NCBI GenBank assembly: GCA_041946865.1
Contig: JBHGBF010000311.1
Span: 1-5,439 of the forward strand
Reading direction: 5' to 3'
Length of the DNA: 5,439 bases
From: RPQK01 sp041946865
GTDB taxonomy: Bacteria > Acidobacteriota > UBA6911 > RPQK01
The position numbers were made by a program, and so were the translations under genes. Positions 1 to 5,439 of this stretch are shown here, piece after piece; the first letter of the stretch is position 1; each line of letters starts with the position of its first letter. The notes beneath the pieces were generated by a model. It was not told where the DNA came from and made no database searches. It worked only from the letters and a program-made list of their open reading frames with translations.

Positions 1-10
1 CTGTCATGCT

Positions 11-27
11 TCACGCTTTCAGCGTGA
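11..27 (-). terminator. Small hairpin downstream of the membrane-protein gene, possible terminator
   Basis: A perfect 7-bp stem (arms 11-17 and 21-27, TCACGCT/AGCGTGA) with a three-base loop lies about 45 bases past the stop codon of the minus-strand membrane-protein gene. No T-tract follows it on either strand, so it is not a textbook intrinsic terminator. It could instead be an mRNA 3'-end stabilising hairpin or chance. The position at the end of the two-gene unit is the main argument for it. Confidence 0.3.
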
Positions 28-70
28 TACAGCCACACGGCAGCGGTTCCTGTTGATTCGTCTGTATACT

Positions 71-769
71 TTAGCCAAAGTCCAGTCCGACCCCTGGGGA
101 GGAGGCGGTAACAAGTGACAGGACTCCGACCAGCAGCAGTGCCACAGCCCAGATCAGGTCGAAGTTGATCCAGTTCCGGCGCAGGACAGCCAGTCCCAGG
201 TAGTGGTATACGGCCCAGGCGACTGCGGTCATCACTGCCAGCATGGCGAGCGTGTGCACCAGGATACCCAGGAAGACGGCCGGGCCGCCGCCCGATACCT
301 GACGATGTTGATGGTGGGCCGCTCCTTGCATCGCTGCAATGGAGATCAGGGCCGGGGCGATCATCAACCCGGCGCCGTGTGCCGTGGCCATCAGAAAGGA
401 CCACCAGGTCAGGTCGACGAGGCCGACTTTCATCCCCACCCAGCGCGGATGCCGGTAATACCGCAAGATCTTGTACACTCCAAACGCCATGAGCAGAAAG
501 CCCGTCCCAGTCTGGAGAAGACTGGTCGGCATGAATTGAAACCCGGCCAGGATCAGAATGGCCACCAGGACCAGCGAGGCGGCATGGCCGGCGGCGATGG
601 GGAATAGAGAGACCCAGATCGCCCGTTGACTTCGTTGCTGTAAACCCAGGGAAAGGGCAAACAACCAGCCCATCCCGGGGTTGAGCCCATGGTAGGCGCC
701 GAAACCGACGACCGCCAGCCACGGTCCCAGAGCCTCAGGAAGGGTAGCAGAAAGAGTCTGTAGAAGCAT
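71..769 (-). CDS. Small polytopic membrane protein with histidine motifs, partner of the SBP56 gene; putative transporter
   Basis: This encodes 232 residues, strongly hydrophobic, with roughly six or seven membrane segments (about residues 13-29, 31-45, 51-78, 84-104, 120-147, 164-190, 203-221). Histidines sit in or next to membrane segments: AYHGLNPGMGW (25-35), GHAAS (61-65), TAHGAGLM (129-136) and H172. A loop cluster HHQH lies at 152-155. The H-x-L-x-P-G-x-G pattern resembles the HALxPGHG motif of NicO/RcnA-type nickel-cobalt exporters, but the second motif histidine is Met here, so this is a distant likeness and not a family assignment. I chose the ATG at 769 rather than the longer frame from 847 because TGAGGG stands five bases upstream and the extra 26 residues are polar and unlike a membrane-protein start. 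The gene begins inside the end of the SBP56 gene (35-base overlap), which implies translational coupling. A role in moving a metal or a sulfur/selenium compound for that enzyme is inference. Stop is TAA at 71-73. Confidence 0.85.
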   Translation of the reverse strand: MLLQTLSATLPEALGPWLAVVGFGAYHGLNPGMGWLFALSLGLQQRSQRAIWVSLFPIAAGHAASLVLVAILILAGFQFMPTSLLQTGTGFLLMAFGVYKILRYYRHPRWVGMKVGLVDLTWWSFLMATAHGAGLMIAPALISIAAMQGAAHHQHRQVSGGGPAVFLGILVHTLAMLAVMTAVAWAVYHYLGLAVLRRNWINFDLIWAVALLLVGVLSLVTASSPGVGLDFG

Positions 770-2132
770 CGCCGCCCTCAAGTCGGACCTGGTGCAGTCG
801 CAGCTGGCCCGTTTCAACGAAGAAGTTTGGATCAAGCTTAACGCCACTCGAGGGATCTACATCGATCCGTGCCATCCAGCCTTCCAGTTTGTCGGGATAG
901 AACTGATCATCCCAGGTGCTGTACAGCCCGTTGGTGATATACACTCTCCGGCCGTCCCTGCTGATTTCGACCATTTGCGGTGCACCAAGAAGCGGTCGTT
1001 CGTTTTTCGGATGTCCTTTCTTCTGCACGATTCCGCCAATCTCCACTTTGCCCGTCAGCTTGGGGCTCAGGGGATCGGTAACGTCGTACTGATGAAGCTC
1101 GCCAGTGCCCCAGCAGGACACGTAGAGATACTTGTCGTCGAGGGAGAGGTCAAGGTCCGTGACCAGCGGCGGGACCGCTTCGAAGCCCTTCAGTATCGGC
1201 GGCAGTTGATCAGCCTTCGCGGCTTGTGCGGGGATCTTGATTGTCTTCCGGGCCTGCCACTTTCCCGCCTGGTCTTGATTCCAGGTCCAGATGGAGGCAG
1301 ACAGGTCATCCAGGCTGACCACGACGCCCGCGAAGCCGTAAGTCTTGCGCGGATCATGGGCCGGCCTCAGCTCCAACACCATTTGTTCCTTGGACCCGAG
1401 ATCGATGGTCTGGATATTCCGGCGTTTGCGAAGATCCCAGAAGTGAAGGCGATGCCCGTATCTGCCGTTGATCAGTTCCTCCGGGACCACGCCGTTCTCG
1501 AACTGGTGAGGCTTGCCCCATTCACTGGTGATCATCGTGTCCTGGGCGATGTGCCACCAGAAGTCGTAGGCCAGTTGCTGGCCGTTGCGCTCGAGCTCCC
1601 AAGGCCCGATAACGTCGAAGCTGAAGTGGTCAAGCAGGAAGACGCCGCCCGGCCCGTCGTTTCCGTTGGCCGAGCCCATGGCGCTCACATAGATGGCGTC
1701 GGGACCACAATGCACGGTGTGCGGCCGGCTGTATCCGGCTTTCGTCATTACTTCCTGCGCTTCGATCGTCTTCGTGACGCGAGGAGTCTTCGGGTCCGGC
1801 TTGGTGTCGATGACGTAGATGCGGGAGCTGCGCAGAGCGGGAACGATCAGGTAGCGCCTTTCGAGGTGAGGGTGGGGAGCGTAAGGACAAAGCGCCGAAC
1901 TGCAGGCATTCCAGCCGAAATGATGCAGTTCATCTCCGGCATAGGGCATCGCGAGCCGGTTGATGATTTGACCGCTGGTGGGAGACTTGGGGTCGAGATC
2001 GACTGTCAGCAAGGCGTCCGGCTCGTCGCTGCGCCCATAGTTGAGCCCTATCACGTAGGCGAGCCTCTCGGGCGGCGCGCACATTGCCATTTTGGGCGAA
2101 GGGTAAAAGGTGGGATCAGGTTTCCACGTCAT
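735..2132 (-). CDS. SBP56 / selenium-binding protein family, putative methanethiol oxidase (cytosolic type)
   Basis: This encodes 465 residues, the usual length for the SBP56 family (human SELENBP1 is 472). Family members oxidise methanethiol to formaldehyde, H2S and H2O2; bacterial MtoX is copper-dependent. The whole beta-propeller family pattern is visible: DELHHFGWNACSS (67-79), PHTVHC (137-142), YDFWWH (189-194), TSEWG (202-206), ELRPAHDP (254-261), LSLDDKYLYVSCWG (329-342), PQMVEISRDGRRVY (385-398), YSTWDDQFYP (404-413) and HQVRLEGGD (447-455). The paired His70/His71, His141 and His447 are candidate metal ligands by analogy with the copper model for MtoX. The position of human Cys57 (selenium site) is Gly54 here, and the human CSSC is CSSALC. 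There is no signal peptide, unlike periplasmic Hyphomicrobium MtoX, so a cytosolic enzyme is expected. The ATG at 2132 is chosen for its near-perfect Shine-Dalgarno; the 29 extra residues of the longer frame are basic and unlike the family. The gene overlaps the downstream membrane-protein gene. SCO1 and MauG genes, typical neighbours of periplasmic mtoX, are absent here. Family call is firm; exact substrate is inferred. Confidence 0.95.
   Translation of the reverse strand: MTWKPDPTFYPSPKMAMCAPPERLAYVIGLNYGRSDEPDALLTVDLDPKSPTSGQIINRLAMPYAGDELHHFGWNACSSALCPYAPHPHLERRYLIVPALRSSRIYVIDTKPDPKTPRVTKTIEAQEVMTKAGYSRPHTVHCGPDAIYVSAMGSANGNDGPGGVFLLDHFSFDVIGPWELERNGQQLAYDFWWHIAQDTMITSEWGKPHQFENGVVPEELINGRYGHRLHFWDLRKRRNIQTIDLGSKEQMVLELRPAHDPRKTYGFAGVVVSLDDLSASIWTWNQDQAGKWQARKTIKIPAQAAKADQLPPILKGFEAVPPLVTDLDLSLDDKYLYVSCWGTGELHQYDVTDPLSPKLTGKVEIGGIVQKKGHPKNERPLLGAPQMVEISRDGRRVYITNGLYSTWDDQFYPDKLEGWMARIDVDPSSGVKLDPNFFVETGQLRLHQVRLEGGDASTDSFCYPS
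775..779 (-). promoter_or_regulatory. Ribosome binding site setting the start of the membrane-protein gene
   Basis: GAGGG (minus strand) lies five bases before the ATG at 769, inside the coding sequence of the upstream SBP56 gene. It supports the internal ATG over the more upstream in-frame start at 847 and fits coupled translation of the two genes. Confidence 0.6.
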
Positions 2133-2137
2133 TACTT

Positions 2138-2143
2138 CCTCCT
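2138..2143 (-). promoter_or_regulatory. Strong Shine-Dalgarno deciding the SBP56 start
   Basis: AGGAGG within AAAGGAGG lies five bases upstream of the ATG at 2132 on the minus strand. An in-frame start exists farther upstream (2219), but it would place this site inside the coding sequence and add a lysine/arginine-rich tail not seen in the family. Confidence 0.85.
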
Positions 2144-2205
2144 TTCTTCGTTTGGTTCGAAAAGTCCCGTTTTTTTTCCGGGTTGGTAGTTTGCCTGTTA
2201 GAGAA

Positions 2206-2215
2206 GCGGTACCGC
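2206..2215. promoter_or_regulatory. 10-bp perfect palindrome in the SBP56 leader region
   Basis: GCGGTACCGC is a perfect 10-bp palindrome 73 bases upstream of the SBP56 start codon and downstream of the candidate promoter. It could be a small operator half-pair or simply a restriction-like palindrome; no second copy was seen in the gap. Confidence 0.15.
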
Positions 2216-2258
2216 GCAATCCGCTATTGGAAGAGGAGCAATCAGACGATTTAGTCTT

Positions 2259-2286
2259 AAGCTAGCACGAAATTCGGTTTTGTCAT
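2259..2286 (-). promoter_or_regulatory. Weak candidate promoter for the SBP56-membrane protein unit
   Basis: On the minus strand, ATGACA (2286-2281; five of six bases match the -35 consensus) is followed after 16 bases by TAGCTT (2264-2259). The latter matches -10 poorly but is preceded by an extended -10 TGn. It predicts a start near 2252 and a leader of about 120 bases. It is the best match I found by eye in the gap; it is not strong. Confidence 0.25.
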
Positions 2287-2304
2287 AGGACGCCCCAGAG
2301 GGGT

Positions 2305-2333
2305 TTGGCGTGCTCCTGGCTGTGTGATTTAAT
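2305..2333 (+). promoter_or_regulatory. Sigma70-type promoter for the small exported protein gene
   Basis: TTGGCG (2305-2310; four of six to TTGACA) and TTTAAT (2328-2333; five of six to TATAAT) are separated by exactly 17 bases. The predicted transcript start is near 2340, giving a leader of about 80 bases before the ATG at 2421. I saw no strong riboswitch-like fold in that leader. Confidence 0.5.
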
Positions 2334-2420
2334 AGACGAAAGAGAGAACACCACAACGTCAGCAAAACAACCAAGGCGCGGGACCTGATTCTGGGCCCCG
2401 GGTCTTCTCAGGAGGTTTCA

Positions 2421-2789
2421 ATGACAAGAATGACACGTTTGCTTTTGATACTGTCTTTCGGTTTGGTGTTGATCAACTTTGCTTCGCTCGTTCAAGCCGA
2501 CGACCCGAAGTCGTCAACGTCACAATCGCAAACACAGGGTCAAGAGAAATCGGTCATGGGCGATTTGAAGAGAATAGATTCCGATGCCAAGAAAGTGGTG
2601 GTCACGACCAGCACCGGCACCGACATGGAGTTCCTGTACGACGACAGCACCCAGGTCGTTGGAGCGGGAGGAACCATTGAGGGGCTGTCTGCCAGTACGG
2701 GGACCAAAGTGACGGTCTTCTACAAAGAGGAGGGCGGACAGAACAAAGCCACCAAGATCCAAGTGAAGGAAGCCAAAAAGGACAGCTAG
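2421..2789 (+). CDS. Small exported protein of unknown function, beta-rich domain
   Basis: This encodes 122 residues. The N-terminus is a clear signal peptide: a basic start with Arg3 and Arg6, a hydrophobic core about 7-22, and a likely signal peptidase I site after LVQA (residue 26, before DDPK). A polar Ser/Gln/Thr-rich linker (about 27-45) follows. Then comes one compact domain (46-116) of alternating short beta strands: GDLKRIDSDAKKVVV, TDMEFLY, an acidic turn, GLSASTGTKVTVFYKEE and ATKIQV. This layout matches the many small secreted bacterial proteins with a single OB-like or DUF5666-like barrel, where a 'G-x-V-x-x-I-D' opening and a 'G-x-x-V-x-V-x-Y' strand recur. I do not recognise a specific family and assign no function. 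The mature protein has no cysteine, so no disulfide or lipoprotein box. AGGAGG (2410-2415) five bases before the ATG fixes the start. It appears to be a single-gene unit: divergent from SBP56, convergent with the next gene. Confidence 0.85.
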   Translation: MTRMTRLLLILSFGLVLINFASLVQADDPKSSTSQSQTQGQEKSVMGDLKRIDSDAKKVVVTTSTGTDMEFLYDDSTQVVGAGGTIEGLSASTGTKVTVFYKEEGGQNKATKIQVKEAKKDS

Positions 2790-2813
2790 CCCTCACCTCG
2801 TTCGGCTGAAATC

Positions 2814-2844
2814 CCGGGAGCGCACGCGCAACCGGCGCTCCCGG
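2814..2844. terminator. Strong GC hairpin between convergent genes, possible bidirectional terminator
   Basis: The arms 2814-2823 (CCGGGAGCGC) and 2835-2844 (GCGCTCCCGG) pair perfectly over 10 bp with an 11-base loop. It begins 24 bases past the stop of the plus-strand gene and 40 bases past the stop of the minus-strand gene (in that gene's direction). There is no run of T on either side, so Rho-independent activity is uncertain, but the position and stem strength suggest it serves both transcripts. Confidence 0.5.
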
Positions 2845-2884
2845 CCCATCTCTTCCGCCTGGAGAAGGAGAAAGGGGCTCCTGA

Positions 2885-5233
2885 TCATCTCCTTGTGCGA
2901 GCGTGGAGAACGATGAAAACTGCCACCCAGGCGGCCATCGTCGCCAGGGTCAGCGCCAGGCCCAAACGGAAGGATCTCGGATCATATCGGAAGGTGACTC
3001 GATGTGGTCCGGGTGGGACGATCACGCCGCGGAAGGCCCAATTTACCATCTCGATCTTGCACTCGCGCCCATCCACCCAGACGCGCCACCCCGGATAGTA
3101 GGAGTCCAGGAGGACCAGCATGCTCGGCCGGCCGGGGTTCGCCCACAGATCCACTTCTCCGGCGTTGTACTTCACGACTCTTGCCGATTCCTGCGTGGGA
3201 CCGGGCTTGGCCGGCAGGTAGTGACCCTGGCTGGTTCTTTCAACCTGAAGGTCCGCCAGATAAGCCCGTGGGTATGCGGTCTTCAGCCGGTAGATGTGCA
3301 GCGGTCGATCGCTGTTAAGATCGAACGAGACTTGCCACTCGAGCAGCGGCGTGCGGACAGGGTTCATCGAGAGGATGTAACCGGTGTTGAGCTGTGCCAG
3401 ATAGTCCAATCTTTGCCCGAGGTCGCGCGCCTGGCGTATTTGTCCATGGATCACCTGGCTGGTCAGTGTCTCCAGTCTGTCAATCGGGAGGAAGCTCGAA
3501 TACTGGAGGTGGTCGCCGGCTGCAGTGTAAGGCGCGGCAATCAAGCGGTAGAACAGGAAATTCCAGATGAAGGAATTAGTTTTCCCAAGGACGCGATAGG
3601 GAGACTCGACGTCGGACAGGTGATAAATGCGGCAGATCTGCCCCGTCGATGTCCGAGCCAGCAGCCATTGCGTGACCGGAGAAGGCTCGTACGCGTCGGC
3701 ACGAATCAGCGGATTGACCAGGTGATTGGTCAGCAAGTCGAAAAAGATGAGGGCGGTCGTGGCGACAGCGATCCAGGAGGGCCGTTTACGACTTCCGGTC
3801 GCCGCAAAAAAGACGAGCAGGAGACCGGCGCAAACCACCACGGCCAAATACAGGATCGACTGCCGCAGCAGCGGCAGGCTCAAATCCACCGGCTCTCCCT
3901 GATAGGTCAGTGTGATCACATCGCCGGCGACTTGGAAACCCGCCGCCTGCCACGCCCAGTCGCCGGCCAGAAGCACGGCGCCAAGCAGCAGTCCCCCCAC
4001 CAGACCGAAATAGAGGACAAGGCGGAAGCGTTCTCCCAGTTGCCTCAGCTGGTCAATCCCCAGCGCTGCGAGCAGCGAAAAACAGATCGAGGTTGTCAGC
4101 AGATACTTGGCCGGATATCGTCCCAAGCGGAAAGGAGGCACGTAGTTGAAAAGGAAGGAATAAACCGGCGTGTACTTGCCCAGAGCCAGGACCAAAGCGG
4201 CCAGGGTCATCGCAAACAAGGTCCATTTAAGACGCCGTCTACGGGAGAACAAGAGGCCGAGCAGCGCCATCATCAGACAGCTGAGCCCTGCGTAGCATGA
4301 AATGACATACGCCTCGGGGGCGCCAAAGAAGGCGGTCGTCCCCGCTGACGGGGTCTCCATCAGGCTGAACGTGTCCTTCCACACGTTGGGGAACAGCATC
4401 TGGGTCAGGCTTAGTGGATGAACCGACCAGAATGACACGGTCTCGAAAACCAGCCCGGTCTTACGTCCCGAATTCTCTATCAGCTCAAGCGTCGGGAAGA
4501 TCTGCAGGCCGGCCAGGCAGAACGCCGAGACCAGTACGATCGTCAGCCCCACAAGGACGCGGCGGGCGGAAACTCCAGCCGGACGGGTCAGGAATGAACC
4601 GAACGCGAAAGGGACAAGAAACAGAAGAACCGCGTAAGTGGTGAGCGGCTCGAGAAGGAGCAGCAACAGCCCGAACAGCACGGAACAGAGCGCAAGATTA
4701 GCGGGAGACGGGCCTCGTACCACTTTCCTTGTGAGAAGAGCAAGCCACGGGAGCAGGCCGGCTATCACGACCAGGAGCGGGACGTCGATGAACGACACCA
4801 TGACGCCGTTGAAGTTGTAAGCGACGGCGCCGGCAAAGGCGGCCATTGGTGTCAGGTTAAGCGCGCGAGCCAGATAGAAAACGCCCAAGCCGCCGATAAG
4901 GCAGTGGAGAACCAGATCCAAGTCAAAAGCGAGATTGAAAGGGAGGAGGTGGAAAAGCATCTGAGTCGGGTAGACGGCCATGGCGTTGGGGTTCGCCAGA
5001 AGGGGCTGCCCGAACTGGATGTAAGGGTTCCAGAGAGGCCAGTGGCCCTGGGCATAGGCCTCGGTAACCAGCTTTTTCAAAGGTTGGTGGAAATTTCCGA
5101 TGTCTCGATAGAAAAAAGTCTTTTCGGTAAACAGGACGTCGCCAAAAAAGAAGCAGTTAAGAAGAATAAGCGACAAGACGTAGGCCCGGTTCCCGGTGAA
5201 CAGGTTTCGAAGGAGGTTGTTGAAAGTCCGCAC
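2885..5233 (-). CDS. YfhO-family multi-spanning membrane protein (putative GT-C-type glycosyltransferase)
   Basis: From the GTG at 5233 this gives 782 residues, with about a dozen hydrophobic segments (roughly 17-35, 104-122, 151-168, 181-214, 225-246, 306-329, 336-352, 376-392, 405-424, 458-478, 486-503, 756-777). The first extracytoplasmic loop has FYRDIGNFHQPLK (41-53) and WPLWNPYIQFGQPLLANP (65-82), the arrangement typical of YfhO (PF09586) proteins; the Asp in the RD pair is the likely functional acid. A soluble beta-rich region near the C-terminus carries SYYPGWRVWVDG (711-722) and NWAFRGVIVPPGPHRVTFRY (731-750), also a YfhO hallmark, before a last membrane helix and a basic tail. Bacillus YfhO takes part in lipoteichoic acid glycosylation; the substrate here is unknown. 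The start is unsure: no ATG exists near the N-terminus. The frame is open to a TTG at 5299 (804 residues), but that TTG and the next nine codons lie in a long inverted repeat and lack a ribosome site. TTG 5272 and GTG 5242 are other options. None has a good Shine-Dalgarno; 5233 fits the promoter seen just upstream. Confidence 0.9.
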   Translation of the reverse strand: MRTFNNLLRNLFTGNRAYVLSLILLNCFFFGDVLFTEKTFFYRDIGNFHQPLKKLVTEAYAQGHWPLWNPYIQFGQPLLANPNAMAVYPTQMLFHLLPFNLAFDLDLVLHCLIGGLGVFYLARALNLTPMAAFAGAVAYNFNGVMVSFIDVPLLVVIAGLLPWLALLTRKVVRGPSPANLALCSVLFGLLLLLLEPLTTYAVLLFLVPFAFGSFLTRPAGVSARRVLVGLTIVLVSAFCLAGLQIFPTLELIENSGRKTGLVFETVSFWSVHPLSLTQMLFPNVWKDTFSLMETPSAGTTAFFGAPEAYVISCYAGLSCLMMALLGLLFSRRRRLKWTLFAMTLAALVLALGKYTPVYSFLFNYVPPFRLGRYPAKYLLTTSICFSLLAALGIDQLRQLGERFRLVLYFGLVGGLLLGAVLLAGDWAWQAAGFQVAGDVITLTYQGEPVDLSLPLLRQSILYLAVVVCAGLLLVFFAATGSRKRPSWIAVATTALIFFDLLTNHLVNPLIRADAYEPSPVTQWLLARTSTGQICRIYHLSDVESPYRVLGKTNSFIWNFLFYRLIAAPYTAAGDHLQYSSFLPIDRLETLTSQVIHGQIRQARDLGQRLDYLAQLNTGYILSMNPVRTPLLEWQVSFDLNSDRPLHIYRLKTAYPRAYLADLQVERTSQGHYLPAKPGPTQESARVVKYNAGEVDLWANPGRPSMLVLLDSYYPGWRVWVDGRECKIEMVNWAFRGVIVPPGPHRVTFRYDPRSFRLGLALTLATMAAWVAVFIVLHARTRR

Positions 5234-5243
5234 GCCAGGCACG

Positions 5244-5272
5244 ATTCTAGCGAAACTCGGTGGTTTCGCCAA
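5244..5272 (-). promoter_or_regulatory. Sigma70-type promoter candidate for the YfhO-family gene
   Basis: On the minus strand, TTGGCG (5272-5267) and TAGAAT (5249-5244; five of six to TATAAT) are 17 bases apart. This is the same -35 hexamer and spacing as the promoter at 2305-2333. The predicted transcript start is near 5237, only about four bases before the GTG at 5233, so the message would be nearly leaderless or start translation at a later codon. If real, the longer in-frame starts at 5242, 5272 and 5299 would not be on this transcript. Confidence 0.4.
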
Positions 5273-5386
5273 CCGCGGGTCAACGCTGCCGCTGATCAAC
5301 GCGGATAACCGCGGATCGACACGGATACCCGCTGCCGCGCCGATTCGCGGTTATCCGCGTTGATCCGCGGCAGCGTTGATCCGCGG
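5273..5386. repeat. Long near-perfect inverted repeat (46-bp arms, 22-base loop)
   Basis: The arms 5273-5318 and 5341-5386 are reverse complements at 43 of 46 positions. The three mismatched pairs are 5279/5380 and 5314/5345 (both G with T, so still able to wobble-pair in plus-strand RNA) and 5293/5366 (T with C). The middle 20 bp (5294-5313 with 5346-5365) are perfect. The arms are built from short recurring words such as TTGATCCGCGG and GGTTATCCGCG. No protein is encoded. The shape suggests a dispersed palindromic intergenic repeat (REP- or MITE-like) rather than a terminator; I see no flanking target duplication, and only one copy is present. Confidence 0.85.
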
Positions 5387-5389
5387 CAG
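5358..5389. repeat. Perfect tandem duplication of 16 bases
   Basis: CGTTGATCCGCGGCAG occurs at 5358-5373 and again, unchanged and directly adjacent, at 5374-5389. It forms the outer part of the right arm of the inverted repeat, and a slightly altered inverted counterpart lies in the left arm. Confidence 0.9.
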
Positions 5390-5439
5390 TAACCCCTCAG
5401 TTTTTTGTTGGGAGTGTGGCAGCAACGAGGAGAGAGGCG

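Noticed and set aside
770..847. Longer N-terminus for the small membrane protein (start at 847)
   Set aside because: It would extend the overlap with the SBP56 gene to 113 bases and add a polar, cysteine-containing leader, while a good ribosome site precedes the ATG at 769.
2164..2186. CCCG/CGGG stem around the eight-base T-run upstream of SBP56 as a terminator
   Set aside because: Only four base pairs, and the T-run is in the loop rather than after the stem.
792..2189. Long plus-strand open frame (465 codons) across the SBP56 gene
   Set aside because: It is antisense to a gene with clear family motifs. The translation is low in membrane or domain character and rich in Arg/Val/Asp as expected from a GC-biased shadow frame. 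No suitable ribosome site was seen.
2903..4300. Long plus-strand open frame (465 codons) across the YfhO-family gene
   Set aside because: Antisense shadow of a hydrophobic gene: the product is highly polar, rich in Arg, Gln and Gly, with no recognisable domain. Its matching length to the other antisense frame is coincidence.
5273..5389. CRISPR-like array
   Set aside because: The repeats are a palindrome and one 16-base tandem copy; there are no regularly spaced repeats with unique spacers and no cas genes.
5273..5406. Inverted repeat plus the T-run at 5401-5406 as an intrinsic terminator for a plus-strand transcript
   Set aside because: The six-T run begins about 14 bases after the stem, the stem is far longer than usual terminators, and no plus-strand gene is seen to end there.

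Overview
The window holds four convincing protein-coding genes in about 5.4 kb. GC content looks moderately high by eye (high fifties percent). Coding is dense, Shine-Dalgarno sites are strong, and one product has a Gram-negative-style signal peptide. The gene set (a cytosolic-type SBP56 protein, a YfhO-type membrane giant and a small exported beta-rich protein) fits an environmental Gram-negative bacterium. Acidobacteriota or a similar soil/sediment lineage is my best guess, but nothing here fixes the taxonomy.

Layout. Positions 71-2132 (minus) carry a two-gene unit. First comes an SBP56/methanethiol-oxidase family protein (738-2132 plus its stop at 735-737). It overlaps by 35 bases the start of a small polytopic membrane protein with conserved-looking histidine motifs (71-769). 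The gap 2133-2420 is a divergent intergenic region with a good sigma70-type promoter on the plus strand (2305-2333) and a weaker candidate on the minus strand (2259-2286). Positions 2421-2789 (plus) encode a 122-residue exported protein of unknown function. A strong 10-bp hairpin (2814-2844) lies between the convergent stops of that gene and of a long minus-strand gene (2885 to about 5233) encoding a YfhO-family multi-spanning membrane protein. Upstream of the YfhO gene, positions 5273-5386 form a nearly perfect 46-bp inverted repeat with a 22-base loop. It ends exactly at the edge of a candidate -35 box (5267-5272).

How the genes may work together. The SBP56 protein and the membrane protein are almost certainly co-transcribed and translationally coupled. 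The natural reading is an enzyme of sulfur or selenium (methanethiol) metabolism with a dedicated transporter, perhaps for a metal, but the transport role is inference. The small exported protein and the YfhO protein are separate transcription units with no evident link to that pair.

I did not find a clearly new biological system. The points most worth a second look are the long inverted repeat that abuts the YfhO promoter and undermines the longest start call of that gene, and the overlapping SBP56/histidine-motif membrane protein pair.
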